DNA of 64,000 bases from Isoetes taiwanensis (Eukaryota > Streptophyta > Lycopodiopsida > Isoetales > Isoetaceae): the NCBI GenBank assembly GCA_021234155.1, contig JAJEKV010000027.1:15160891-15224890 (forward strand), read 5' to 3'. Below, piece after piece: positions 34,191 through 46,362 of this stretch (position 1 is its first letter; each line of letters begins with the position of its first letter). The notes below the pieces were generated by a model that ran no database searches, was not told where the DNA came from, and worked only from the letters and a program-made list of their open reading frames with translations. The position numbers and the translations under genes were made by a program.

Positions 34191-35021
34191 AGCACCAAGC
34201 AGCTCGTTTTCTTGGATGAGATCCAAGCAGAATTTCTGCATTGCTAAACCTAGCACAATAGCCCTAAGAAGCATTGCAATCATACCTAGAATGACCGGAT
34301 CCATGCTTGAAGGACGCTGTCGGTGATGATTTCCTGCCTCAATTGTGTAGGGAATGGATTTTTTTACAGAAATGAGCTTGAAATGGGACGTGGAAAATCT
34401 GTGTGGGCAAACTCGAAATATCCCATATCATTCATTTTGAAGATTGAATGAAGAAAGAATTATCCCATATGGGATGGCCAACCGGAATCAAATTGGAGGG
34501 AAAAAATCTGGCGGGGAGGAAGAAAACTGCCCGAAACGGCCGCTGTTAAGGCTCGAGAGAAGCTCATCTCTAATCTTCTCTCGAGCTATACTGTATAATT
34601 TTTATCTCTCGCCGTATAAAAAATTTCGATCATGTGACCGACCTAAGAGAGAGAGAAGCGTCGGCCACATGAGAGCTGAGAGATGATGAGAGATCATGGG
34701 AGAAGAGAGATTATTAGAGAGATACGAGAGTCCACTCATTTAGAGATAATTCGCCCCTAACTGCTGTTAGGGGCATTTCCATTAATAAGATGTCCGTTAA
34801 GGATAACGTCCCAAAAAATTTATGGAGCCAATTTTTGGAGGCCAGAATTTTCGACCTTAATTCCGGCCTCTGTTCAAGGTGGGCGGGCTCCAAGAATCAA
34901 AGCTCCAAAATTCTTCCCACCTAGCATCGCACTCAACGCCAATTGTCAATCCGGTAAGCATTTCTTGCATTTCTTTATTTCAATTTAATGCTTTGGTAAT
35001 AGCCACATTCTTAGCAACCTC

Positions 35022-36246
35022 TTGCTTGATAAATCAGGCACAAATTGTCTGAAGAACATGACGAAGGCAACCAGATCCTCTTTGCCGAATGCTAAGAAGC
35101 CTTTTGTTCCCCCTAGGACCGAGAAATTGGCTCCAAGAAGAACTAAGAAGATGATTGGATCAGTTTTCCAATCTGTGGCCATTGAGATAAATTCCGAGCC
35201 TGCAAGGGCTTCCAATTGTAATCTAAGGGGAAGGAAGAGGGATCAGCCAGAATATGGATTACCTGAGGTTCAACCTGAACCCTTCCCCAATGATTTAGCT
35301 TTGGTTGTGCACGAAAGCAATTCTGTTGCTCTTAACCCGGCCAAGAAAAGGAAAACTCATGTGGATTGGTCGGACAATGCAATCTCCACCATGCTTGCTT
35401 TGATGAAGGAGTTCAAGGTGCATAATAATGGAAGTATCAATCTTTCTTCAAGCCAATAGAGAGAGATTATGGTGAAATTGCAACCCACAGTTCATGGCCT
35501 TGAAGACTTGAGACAGTTAAGAAACAAATGGGATAAATTGCAAATAAAATTCAGGGATGAGAAAGAAGCATCCAACAGTCTTTGAGCCATCTAGTTGGCC
35601 ATGATTTGAAGCTATGGAAGATCTTAAACATGGGGTGACAAATGAAAGGGACATTCCAGGTGCAGGGGATGATGGAGAATTTGGGGCCGAGGCATTTGAG
35701 GATGCTGGTATGTTCCCAAACACATTCATGTCTGATGCCTTCTATGAGACAATTGGAACAAATGCATCTTTTGTGGAAGAAGAATTCATAAAAATTGCAG
35801 ATGATAACCCTGTCAGCCCTGTTGCAAATGAAGGAAATGGTAGCAAAGATAATTCAAGTGCTCAGGAGAAAAATTCCAGCAAAGATACTCCAAGTACTTT
35901 CAATCCTTTTGACACCAGTCCTCGGTCTGCTGCATACAATCGGCCTGGGGTTAGTGGTAAGCCAACAACAAAAAAGAGATATCGGGTTCACACAGATGAA
36001 GAAATTGCAGCTGTGATATCGAACATGGCAAATAGCTTTGGAGAGAATGAAAAAAGGAAGCTTGATTTCATGAAGGAAGAATCTGTTAAAAAACATGAAT
36101 TGATCAGGAAGTTGGAGTCCATGAGATCAGCTAATACTTTGAAGATTGCTCAATCAATGGCTACAATGACAGAAAGCATATGCCAAATGAAAAAGGACAC
36201 TCTACTGGAGATTGCAAAACTTGTTGTCCCGAAGCAGACAAATTAA
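35022..36246 (+). pseudogene. PIF/Harbinger ORF1 (Myb/SANT-like DNA-binding), with stops
   Basis: PIF/Harbinger ORF1 proteins assist the transposase in DNA binding and nuclear import. The first frame (35022-35457) has a basic leader (KPFVPPRTEKLAPRRTKKMI) and the trihelix-type start VDWSDNAISTMLALMKEFKV. A TAG at 35457 interrupts before REIMVKLQPTVHGLEDLRQL, NKWDKLQIKFRDEKEA. Further stops occur near 35584-35610. The second frame (35614-36246) keeps GAGDDGEFGAEAFEDAGMFP, a Ser/Asn-rich linker and a coiled-coil-like end (RKLDFMKEESVKKHELIRKL) to TAA. The ORF in element C has the same domain without an internal stop. Confidence 0.75.
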
Positions 36247-36943
36247 TATCAATTTCAGAGGTATTCTTCTTACTTTTGTCTTGTACTGTCGTTTTCAATT
36301 TTTTATTTCTTTTTGCTATTTTTTTGTGCTTCTGCAAGGTAGTTAGAACAGTATGTTCTGTTCAAGTTCAGTTTGAAGTTTGCAAATGATTAGAACTTAA
36401 CTTTCATGTGCTATGGGGATCTCATATCGAATTTAAATCTAGTATGATATAGTATTCCTGACTACATAAATAGTATAATTTCATAAAGGATTCGTACGCC
36501 GTCTCTTAAAATTCCATAATGTATGTCTCAATTCCTGCGCACTCCAATTTATTGTAAGCTGCTCGAAGATAACAAAATTAACATATTCATTGTTTAGTTA
36601 TTCATTCATGGTCTAGTTCATATAACTTGGTATTTAAACTTATGCTATATTTTAATCTGAACTATTGTAGTTGTTCATTGACAAAATTAACATATTCATT
36701 GTTTAATTATTCATTCATGGTTTAGTTCATATAACTTCACAAACTTGGTATTTAAAACTTATGCTCTGTTTTGCAATCTTAAATCTGAACTGCATTATGT
36801 AAAAGACATCACTGAACTCAATACAAAAATGGACTAGAATTGGGATGTCAGATATCTATTAATATCAACAAATGGAATAACATTCACATTCAGTACAGAT
36901 GTAAGTTTTTGAATGAAAGAATCAAACTAAGTTTTTGCCATCT

Positions 36944-38366
36944 CTATTTTACAAGATGATATGTCTTATCAAGTCTCCTTCCTTCTTCAATTTCTGCTTT
37001 CAAGGGCAACATTTCCAATTCTAAGTCCTCCATAATGCACAAATTCCACAAAACACATGCTGCATGAATGATCTTGGCTGCCCTGCCAACATGAATAGGC
37101 AAAGCCTTTAGGATCCTGAACTTCTCTTTTACTATGCCATATCCATTCTCTACACAAACTCTGCCCTTGCAAATCCTCTTGTTGAACCTGCCAGAAGCCC
37201 CTGTGCCATCTGGAAATACCTTCATCAAGAACCTTGTGCTTGGATATGCTGAATCCCCTAAAAGTATTGGTGGAATAGTAACTGTCACCTCTGCATCCAG
37301 TATTTACCCTCTCCTGTTAATCTTTTTTCTTAGTCATTTGGGCAGTAAATTCCTGCAAAATCTACTTTGATGTTAGCCTCTTATACAATAGACTCTTCTT
37401 GAACTGATTGGAATCATGCACAGATCCTCTTCTACTAACACACACATTGATAAACAGTCTAGAGTGTGTGTGTTACTACACCTTGCATGAGACAGGAATG
37501 CCTCTTGTGTCTGCTGTAGTAATTATCCCCTTTGTCTTTCCTCCAAGGCTTTCTGTACAAGAAAATGTGAGAATCATCAACAGCACCAAAATACTAGGCA
37601 AACCTGTGGCATCTTCAAATTCCTTCATGATATCAAAGAGTCTCTAACCTGAGGGTAAGGCAATGAATTTTTTGTAAAGCATGGTCTTGGATGCTAAAAC
37701 TAAAGTCACTTTCTTGGTGTATTTTTGGACTGTGGCTTTTCCAACATAACACCTTTGACCAACATGCAATGGCATCTCACCATGAGCAAGAAAGTAGAGT
37801 ACCATAGCTATTGCTCTCCTAGAATCTATAGGGGGCCCGACCTTCTGGCCTGGTCTGATCAGGTATGGCACAATAAGGCCAACCAGTTTCTCAAATGACC
37901 CTCTCTTCATTCTGTAAAACTGATGCCACATATCATCTTCGAATGAGGGAAGGCTATTCCAAGCATGATTGTCAATGTTATCCCATTGAGTGGTCTGTCT
38001 CGGACAAATCCAGAATCTCCTCGGTGGTCTTCTTAATCGAGATGTTGCAGCCAAGAGTAATATGGAAGATGCACATGGAAAACTAGTGTTGTCTTCTTGA
38101 AAATCATCTTCATCCACTATTGCCATAGGATCCTTGAGCTCGTTTTCTTGGATGAGATCCAAACAAAATTTCTGCATTGCTAAACCTAGCACAATAGCCC
38201 TAAGAAGCATTGCAGTTATACCTAAAATGATCAGATCCATGCTTGAATGACGCCATCGGTGATGATTTCCTGCCTCAATGGTATAGGGAATGGACTTTTT
38301 CCAGAAATCAGCTTGAAATGGGACGTGGGAAGTCTGTATGGGCGAACTCGAAATATCCCATATCAT
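36944..38366 (-). pseudogene. PIF/Harbinger transposase (DDE_Tnp_4), frameshifted
   Basis: N-terminal frame (38366-37644): WDNIDNHAWNSLPSFEDDMW, RGSFEKLVGLIVPYL (helix-turn-helix-like), RRAIAMVLYFLAHGE and VGQRCYVGKATVQKY. A stop follows ALPSG at 37644. The region to 37390 is shifted in frame, and the first catalytic aspartate block (AVDG in element A) is degraded here. C-terminal frame (37288-36944): IPPILLGDSAYPSTRFLM (second D) and ICKGRVCVENGYGIVKEKFR (E). An unrelated-looking stretch at 37290-37380 separates the halves. Confidence 0.8.
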
Positions 38367-38755
38367 TCATTTTGAAGATTGAATGAAGAAAAAATTATCC
38401 TATATGGGAAGGCCAGCCGGAATCAAATTGGAGGGAAAAAATCCGGAGGGGACGAAGAAAACTGCCCGAAACGGTCACTGTTAAGGCTCGAGAGACACTC
38501 ATCTCTGATCTTCTCTCAAGCTATACTATATAATTTTTGTCTCTCGCCGTATACGACGAGAGACAAAAAAATTTCAAGCATATGGCCGACTTAATAGAGA
38601 GAGGACGGGGAGGGGCATATGCATGGTGAGAGATAATATGAGAGATAACAAGATATGGGAGATGGCGAGAGATTGGGGGAGAGACAATTTTTTTAAGCTC
38701 CCCATGAGAGACATTTTGTCCCTAACAGCCATTAGCCATTACGGGGTTTTCCATT

Positions 38756-40220
38756 GCTTTTTTTTGTAGTTAGCAAAGTACCCTCCAGAAATGTTGTTTC
38801 TTCCCGTAAAAATTTAACGACCAGTTTCTTCGAGCTCATGTAATAGAGCATGGGACCGAAACTCTACAGGAGCCACCTCTGCGCAAATTCAATTTCGAAG
38901 AACTTAAAGAACAGAAGCAATCTCTGCGAAAATCTGTTTTTGAAATCAGATGCAGCTAGAAGCACAAAATTTGAAGCTTAATCATACAACTCATAGGGCA
39001 TTTTTTTATGCTTCAGAATGCCATTGAAACAGCCTAATCTTGGTTTCAAGCTCCAAAAAATCGTATTCCTTTTCGAGAAGGATTCAAGCTCTTGATTTCG
39101 AGCTCCAGGTCATTGCTGCAAATAGGGCTTCTTCAATTTTTGGAACAGGGCTAAAGCTCTATCTAATTTTTTGCTGCAAAGAGGTTGGGGCCAAATTCAT
39201 GCAATAGATGCTCTATTAGCTATTCATTCAGGAAAAAAATTGCAGATGCATTTAGAGGTAGGCCCTAACTTCTGTTGTACAAAATCACGAAAAATTCCCT
39301 GAGGCACACTTGGGGGATGCACTTATAAGATTTTTTGGGAAACAAATTTGACCCCTTCCATACAAAATTTACCGCAAGTAGTGACCAAAAACCCCCTTAA
39401 CTCCTGCATATACGTGTGGAAATGGGGCGAGAAACCTCCCTACAAGTCACTCACGCACATTGTATGGCACCCAAAGTGAATCCCCCTAGTACGCACATAG
39501 CTGGAGGGGCATTTTTTATGTCAATGACACTTGGTGCTGATGGGATACTTTATTTTTTAGTAAATTCATTTTCACCCGTCAAGAACATAGCTATGACGGG
39601 TTATTTTGAGCGCAGGTAAATTTGGCTTCAGAAAGCTCCAGAAATGAAAATTTGCTGTCATCAATCTGACTAGGGAGTGATGATCTCCCATTTTCTAGTA
39701 GCATAGAGCTATTGGACTTCAATTTTCAAAAAAAAGGAATGCAATTTTTATTTTTGTGGCAAGTTCTTGAATATCAACTTCTACTAAGCTTCAAATTTCT
39801 TTGGGCTTTAATGGACCTCTTTGCAATATGTGCAGCTGAATTTGAGCTTAGATTTGCAGTTATTGATCTAGAGGAAATAGCTGTTGCCTCTTACATACCA
39901 AAAATTGATGTGGGATGGAGATACGATTTCATTACAGACCAAAAGTCTTGTACATGAAAGTAATTGTCCTGTGTATCTATTGCATGGCATTCACAATACA
40001 GGCTTATATCTAATCCTCCAGAATAACTAGGCCTAACAAACAATACCATGGCCCTAAAGTACTTGTCATACAATACTAAATATAGTCCAAGCAAATGATC
40101 ATTTCTTTGCAACACAAGCAAATAATCATTTATCTGCAGCACGCATCAGCAACCTTACAAGTTTAAGCCATACAAGGCAACAACTACTAAGCAGACTAGC
40201 TACCAGGCTAACCTAATGCG

Positions 40221-40223
<3 letters not shown>
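38756..40223. other. No gene seen
   Basis: Frames of up to about 80 codons (for example 39416-39619 and 39712-39957) have no recognisable domain, and no splice pairs link them. Confidence 0.35.

Positions 40224-40261
<38 letters not shown>
40224..40261 (+). repeat. Long poly(A) tract
   Basis: An almost pure run of about 37 adenines follows CTAATGCGATT. It could be the tail of a retro-inserted sequence, but no source element or target duplication could be defined upstream. Confidence 0.8.
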
Positions 40262-40262
<1 letters not shown>

Positions 40263-42350
40263 AGGCACACACAATAAAGAACGTCAATGGGAATTTGTAT
40301 ATGGTTGCTTTAAGGAGCACAGGGTTGGGTAGAGAAATGAAGTGGAACCAATTTTTCCACAGCTAGAGATGCATGGGATTAACCTGGCCTAACCTTTAAA
40401 AACAATTTGTTACTAGTACCATTCATTTAGTTAAATATGGCTTAAAAAGCTTCGTTAAAACTTTTTAAATGAGTTGTGCTTATCAACAGTCAACATGAAA
40501 AAGGCTTAAAAAAATATCAAGTACCTGCAACACTAACAGAACATTACTGGTCTACTTATCACCCGAGGAAGAAAACTTGTGACTAAAATGTTGTGCAATA
40601 TTCAATTGTCTACAAAATGAGGGACTTCTCACTCCTTGTAAATCAGTCTAATTTGTAGTCCATTTTGTGGTAGTTTATGTTAGGGTCCCAAATAAGTGAG
40701 TGAGATGTTCACAACATCCCATGAGCTGCCTTGGTCTTTGCCTTGTATAAAAAATGAAGACATGAGTTGAGAGAATATTATGGCTTCGCAGGAGGCATTT
40801 GAGGGAAATCAATTGATGAGGTATTGGTACTAAATGCATGCAAGACTGCTGATGTTAGCTTTCCAAGTCTCGATGTTCCACATACATCTGTTAGAGAAGA
40901 GCCTCGTGTTTCTTTAAAAAACTTTCATTTGTTTAGATACCCACTCACCCCCATCATATGAATTGAGAAGGTTTGATGCTCCTTCAGGAAAATATCTTGG
41001 TGCCTATACTGCATACCATCTTGCTACTTGCTTTAGCAGTCTACCTCAATAGAGACTCGTCATCACTTGCTTTGGCAGAATACTTCAATAAAGATTCGTC
41101 ATCAGCTATGCACTTTGGGAGAACTAACACGACTTGAGGTGTTCGTGTTTGTCCTGAAATAGAAGGGAGATCACTATATGAAGACTCCATTTTTACTTAT
41201 AAATTTTACAAAGTAGTCACACTACTTGTACTTATTGTTTTGCAAAACCAGTTTGTAGGTAGTATGCTTTCCATCTAAGAAACCGTCATGTCCATTCTGC
41301 CATTTGGTTAAGCGCGTCGGTTAGTATTAGAGAAAATTATTATGGCTTGCGCTAACTCACGTGTAATCTACACATAGCATAAAGAAACTAAAATAAGACA
41401 ATCTTCTTACCTTTACGTTGTAATCAAGGACAGCCACATGTAAATTCTCCATTCCAAATATGCTTTAAAGCAGTAGATTGTTAATTTATCTCATGTTTCA
41501 TACAAAAATCATGTATACATAGAAAAGGTATTTCATCTCAAGAACTCTAGAAGCTACATATTAAAAAATAGGTCTTTGTAGTGCAGACATTTAGATTCAC
41601 ATTCAACTAAAAGCAATGCATATTTAAACTAAGAAAATGAACTAGATCTCAAATTAAGGAATTCAAATTCACACACCTACAATGCCAATCTACATCTGCA
41701 AATCCGTCCTAAGCATGATTGAAAAGAAGCCTCCAAATTGCTTTTATTGCGTTAAACCCTAGTCAAAGGATGAATTTCAAAAGGGCTTGAAAGACATTCT
41801 GTTGTAGCTTTTAAAAGCTATCAAACATATTGCAGAATACATCCTCTAAATCCCTAGGATAAAAAGGGATGTCTCATGTTTGGGCCAATGTTTGGACGAT
41901 ATCATAGTATCCACATTTCTTGGCAAAGCTTTCTCGGGTCATCCAGTTCAAGGACAAATCTCTCTTGCATATCTTTCTATCCAGATTGTTGTAAATCTGG
42001 GCCTCTTGTTTCTCATTGTAGCTATTTGCGTGGAAGCAAAAATTGTTGATTATAAGTTAATTGTTTGGTTATTATGAATATGCATTCCTCTTTCTGACAC
42101 AATTCATTGCATTTGTTGGGTGCGGTCGAATTTGTCATGTTTGAATTGTGCATTCCTAGGATGGTTCATTACGTACTCCCCCTATGTGCATCTCCCTTTG
42201 TAGTTCAAGGCACTGGACATTGTTTTTAGACAAGGCATTCTTCCCGTTTTAAGTACGCATGTAAGGGCATCATAGGGTTGGTTTCAGAGTTGTTCCTTTT
42301 ATGGGTCTAGTTGGTGTCTTGTTTTCTTATATGATTTGTTGTTGTTTCAG
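40262..42350. other. No gene seen
   Basis: AT-rich. A short direct repeat (CTTGCTTTAGCAGTCTACCTC and CTTGCTTTGGCAGAATACTTC near 41029 and 41066) is the only structure noted before the DIRS-like element. Confidence 0.35.
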
Positions 42351-42399
42351 ATTGCACTCCGTTTTCCTCTTGCATTCCTCATCTGGGCATTGATCCCAT

Positions 42400-44590
42400 C
42401 GTAACTGACTCGATTGCATCATCTGCCTGCGTCCTCAATCGCCTTTTGTCTGCTTTGCTTTTTTGGCGGTCATTCTGTTCCTCCCAGCAAGTGCTCAGCT
42501 GGATCCAATTTGGTTACCGTTTGCCTTGGCTTACTCATCCCCCTGTCACCCCCTTTCTTGCAAAGAATCATTCGTCCTTGTTCACCCAGCTTGATTTTGC
42601 TCGTTCTGCCATCTCTGACCTCCTTCATATGGGTGTCACCTCCCTTGTGCCTTCTTGCCCATTCTTTTGTTTCCCGTTGGGGGTGGTCATTAAAGGTCAA
42701 GGAAAGTGGCGTCTTATATTAGATTTGCGTGTCTTGAACTCCTTTTTATTTCCCTCCTTTTTGCTATGAGTCATTGAATCTGCTCTCTCATCTTTGCAAA
42801 CCCACAGATTTCCCTTACTATAGACTTGAAATCTGGTTATCATCATGTCTCCATCGGGCCTCCTCACTGTTCTTTTCTTGGTTTTTCGCTAGACGTCCAG
42901 TTTTTTGTCTTCCAGGGTATCTGTTGCTCCCCATATGTTGATGATATCCTGTTTCTATGTCACTCCTCGCCCGAGTCCCTTCAAATCCAGATTGTTTTTT
43001 ACTTACAGCAAGCCGGTTTTCTTCTCACTTGGAAAAAGTGTCGTTTTTGCATTTCTCATCGCACTGTCTTCTTAGATTTCATAGTCGATTCCCATGATGG
43101 TTTGTTCCACATGTCAGCCTCTAAAACGTTCCGTGCTTTATCTCTATGTTCTGGCTTGCTTGCTGCTCCTATGGTCTCTGCCCTCTTGGTTGCCCGCTTT
43201 CTCGGTTTTATTCAGTCCCTGCGTCTAGTTCTTGGCTACCTTTGTGCTATCTTGACTTCAAGTCTTCACTTTGATCTCCGCTGCACCAAGCTTTGGGATA
43301 CTACTTTCCAGCTTTCCTCCTTGTCACTTCACGAGATATCTCTTTGGCAGACTGTTCTGTTTAAATTTGACCGTTGTCCTCTTTGGCCCCCTCTCCTCAC
43401 AAAAGTCACCCTCGGTTTTGATGCTAGCGATGAGGGTTGGGGTGGTTGGTTGTCTATTCCCAGTACGCCCGTTCTCTTCTTTCATGGTTTTTTTACCGCA
43501 CCCGAGCGTCTTCAGTCCTCTACATGGCGCGAGTTGTTTGCCCTGCTCCAATTATTGCAACATTTTGCTAGCCTTCTCTTTAACTCAGTTGTGGTTGCTC
43601 ATGGCGATAATCAGAATGTTGCTCTTGTTACAGAAGGGTGGTTCCCCGTCTCCAGTTCTCCATTTGCTTTTAGTCGAGCTCTTCATTTTTTGTTATCACC
43701 ATGAGATTCGACTCGAGCCATTGTGGGTTCCCCGTTTGGACAATGAGTAGGCAGACGATTTATCTAAGATTTGCAAGTTCGATGAGTTCTCCCTTTCCTC
43801 TGAGGTTTTTAACTTGATTGAGTCTCAGTGGGGCTCTCACCATGACCGCTTTGCTAGCTCGTCTAATGTTTTACTTCTGATGTTCAATACCAAAGATGCT
43901 TACCCTTTTCGGATTCCCCCTGATGCTTTTTCCTACAATTGGCGCTTGTTCAACAATTTTTGCTTCCCTCCCGTCTCCTTGGTCCCGGCTATTTTGCACC
44001 ATGCATGCTCGCCTATGCCATGCTTGCCTGACATTGGTCATCTTTTCATGGCCTTCTGCACCTTGGTGGCCATTGGTCGCTTCTGACATAAACTCCTGGT
44101 AGCCAATTGTTGTAGATGCGTTATTTTTTCATGAGTTTTCTCGGGCTTTGCTCCCGTCAGTCTCACGTCTCGCGGGTGAAAAGCGACATGTGGCTTTATT
44201 TGCTCTATGCTGTGTATTTGAATGAAGGTTGGTGATATGATTCAATTCTAATTCTATTATTCTGTTGTGTGTTTCAGATGTTTTACCGCATTTTTCTGCA
44301 GGGAACTTCTGCTGCCATCTCATTTTTTCACAGTCATTAGTCACCTTATGTTTTGCTGCTTTTCTCCGTATTTCCGAGGCCCTCCACTTGAGTTGGGGGG
44401 ATCTGACCTTTTTTCGGATCATATCTTCGTGTCAATCCGAAAGTCTAAATGTGACCAGATTACGGCCGACCAGGAGGTATTAATTGCCCGTACTGGTTCA
44501 GCGTTTTGCCATGTCCGTCTCTTGCAGTGCTTTTGGCGTCACGCTATTTTGGACGTAGGTTTAATCTTTAGCCTGAGCTTTCTTTAGCAC
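42400..44590 (+). mobile_element. DIRS-like retroelement (RT, RNase H, tyrosine recombinase), decayed
   Basis: DIRS elements copy through RNA but integrate with a tyrosine recombinase. In order: WIQFGYRLPWLTHPPVTPF; LDFARSAISDLLHMGV; GKWRLILDLRVLNSFL; IDLKSGYHHVSIGPPHCSFL; YVDDILFLCHS (catalytic box intact); QQAGFLLTWKKCRF. RNase H follows: TLGFDASDEGWGGWLS and STWRELFALLQLL. The recombinase region shows AYPFRIPPDAFSYNWRLF and CFAAFLRISEALHLSWGDL (first catalytic arginine) then SIRKSKCDQI. RT between FVFQGI and CSPYVDD is deleted, frames shift repeatedly (near 42770, 43705 and 44250), and the HxxR and tyrosine boxes are not visible. No LTRs or integrase are seen, which argues against Ty3. Confidence 0.75.
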
Positions 44591-44879
44591 ATATTTTCTT
44601 TAGCTCTGTCTGCTATATATCCCTGTGACTTGCAAGCAATCCTTATCGGTGTCTCATTTGAGCTGAATTCTCTTTCAAGAGTTTCCCTCCCTCCTCTAAG
44701 TCTAGTCGTATGGTTTGGTTTGCTTTGGCATCTGTTTGGTTTCTTTTCATTCCACCTCGTGAGGGCTGGATCAACTCTTTTCTTCTGTCTCTTTGGTGGC
44801 TGGTGGTCTTTGCAGTTTCCCAGCATAGCACTTGTCACTTCTGGCGGGCACTTCGGGGACGATCCCTGCGATCGAGCCT

Positions 44880-45009
<130 letters not shown>

Positions 45010-45011
45010 AA

Positions 45012-46362
45012 ATGGGCGATCAAGGGTGACCAAAAACTCGTCCAAACCTATTTCTGGAGATGCCGAAAGCAAAGAAAAAACTTCGTCCAAACCTAGTTCT
45101 GGTGATGCCGAAAGCAGTGTGGATGATGCCTTAAAAGGAAAAGACAAAAATGTTAAAGGAAAAGGGCCGGATTCCACTGTGCAAGGGCCGGATTTTAATG
45201 TGGTTGATGCATACACTACTGTTAATGCAGAAAACATGGCTTCGGATGATGTCGACACTACTGTAGATGCTGTCAGAAAGGGCAAATTTAAAAATGTTAA
45301 AAATGTTAAAGAAAAAGGGTCAGATTCGTCCAAAACTATCTCTGGTGTTGCCGAAATTATCTCTGGTGTTGCCGAAATTAGTGTAGAAGCTGTCAGGGAA
45401 GGCAAAACTGTGAAAGAAAAAGGCCGGATGCTGCTATGCTGCCGGATTCTGCTGTGCTTGATGCAGATTCTGCTATTATTACAGATGAAAACCTGGTTTT
45501 TAGTGGTATCGAACTTGCTGTAGATGCTATCAGAAAAGGCAAAGATAAACATGTTAAAAAGAAAGGTCCAGATTCTACCGTTATTACAGAAAATGTAGCT
45601 GTGCAAACAGGGGAAACTGTGGCAAAATGTGAAGTAGCTGCTGCTTCAACAACGATTTTGGGTCTCCTTACCCAATCCAATTCCATACAAGACCTGCGCG
45701 ACACTGTCAAAGACGCCATGACGGAGATACTCAAAGAGGTAATTCCTACCATAGTTTCTGATTTGAAGAATGCAATTTGTAAAGAAATGAGAAATGATTA
45801 TGAACAATTCAAAAAGGAGATGAGAGCTGAATTTGAACAGTTTAAGTCAGAGGTTAAATTGGAATTGGAGAAAGAAATAGATAGTAGTGATAGTGACAAT
45901 GATGAAGGGGACGAGTATGGATATGATAGACATGATTCTGTAGCAGAGATGAAGCAGCAATTAGCAGATTTTATGGAAGATCAGGAACGGAAGACAAGGG
46001 CATTGAATCTCAGGCTGGTAGGATTGCCAGAAGATGACAAAGAAGATACAAAACAAGTTGTTGTGCAATTTTTACAGCAGAATTTGGAAGTAGGAGATGC
46101 AGGCATTGTCGATGCATTTCGTGTTGGTAAGAAAGGGCCGTGGACAAGGCATGTGGTGGTTAAGTTCAATAGTAGAGACAGCAAATTCAATATCTTGAAA
46201 AGAAGAGCTTCTTTGAAGGGACAAAAGGTGTGGATTAACGATGATCTTACCAAAGAACAGTTTCAGAAACATAAAGAACAGGTACAAATACTCAAGCAAG
46301 CAAGGCAACAAGGGAAAAAGACTTTTTGGCGTAATGGCAAGGTGGTTGTAACATATAGTTAG
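45012..46362 (+). pseudogene. LINE-B ORF1 (coiled coil plus RRM-like), frameshifted
   Basis: ORF1 proteins of this type are RNA chaperones of the retrotransposon particle. The N-terminal part is a set of degenerate repeats (SSKPSSGDAESSVDD, KGKDKNVKGKGPDSTVQGP, TISGVAEIISGVAE). A one-base shift near 45430 moves to the frame of 45436-46362, and another near 45025 may have removed the start. The second frame has VKDAMTEILKEVIPTI, a charged coiled coil (EQFKKEMRAEFEQFKSEVKL), an acidic DSDNDEGDEYG, then the RRM-like ALNLRLVGLPEDDK, TRHVVVKFNSRDSKFNILKR and a C-terminal KVWINDDLTKEQFQKHKEQ. It stops at a single TAG (46360-46362) directly followed in frame by ORF2. Confidence 0.75.

Larger units (their letters stand above)
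32603..34765 (-). mobile_element. PIF/Harbinger element A, transposase side, damaged
   Basis: The minus strand encodes MLYKKFIALPSGQRLLDIMK, GAVDGSHIFLYRKPW (first DDE aspartate), YYSRHKRHSCLMQGVV and RTGSVHDSNQFKKS, the DDE_Tnp_4 transposase of PIF/Harbinger. Its left side is cut by the GA tract at 32603. From about 33000 to 34190 the expected coding part (present in element B at 37.78-38.14 kb) is replaced by unrelated sequence. Homology with B resumes at GAGCTCGTTTTCTTGG-like sequence near 34200 and runs through the 5' leader to a palindromic terminus at 34752-34773. Not functional. Confidence 0.75.
34752..38755. mobile_element. PIF/Harbinger element B (ORF1 plus transposase, both broken)
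   Basis: The element carries a plus-strand Myb/SANT-like ORF1 (35022-36246) and a minus-strand transposase (38366-36944), arranged tail to tail. Its transposase-side leader (38.14-38.75 kb) repeats that of element A in direct orientation. A GTCCCTAAC...-type terminus lies at about 38718-38745. The region between the two ORFs (36250-36940) is non-coding and holds an imperfect tandem repeat of about 100 bases (ACATATTCATTGTTTA and TTCATATAACTT phrases at 36580-36660 and 36680-36760). Confidence 0.75.

Noticed and set aside
34380-38700. Elements A and B leaders as long terminal repeats of one retrotransposon
   Set aside because: The repeated leaders are in direct orientation, but coding content is a DDE transposase plus Myb-like ORF1, and the repeat includes transposase coding sequence, so they are two DNA transposons rather than LTRs.
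42414-42722. Alternative plus-strand frame over the DIRS RT region
   Set aside because: The neighbouring frame carries the RT motifs (GKWRLILDLRVLN); this one is a shadow.
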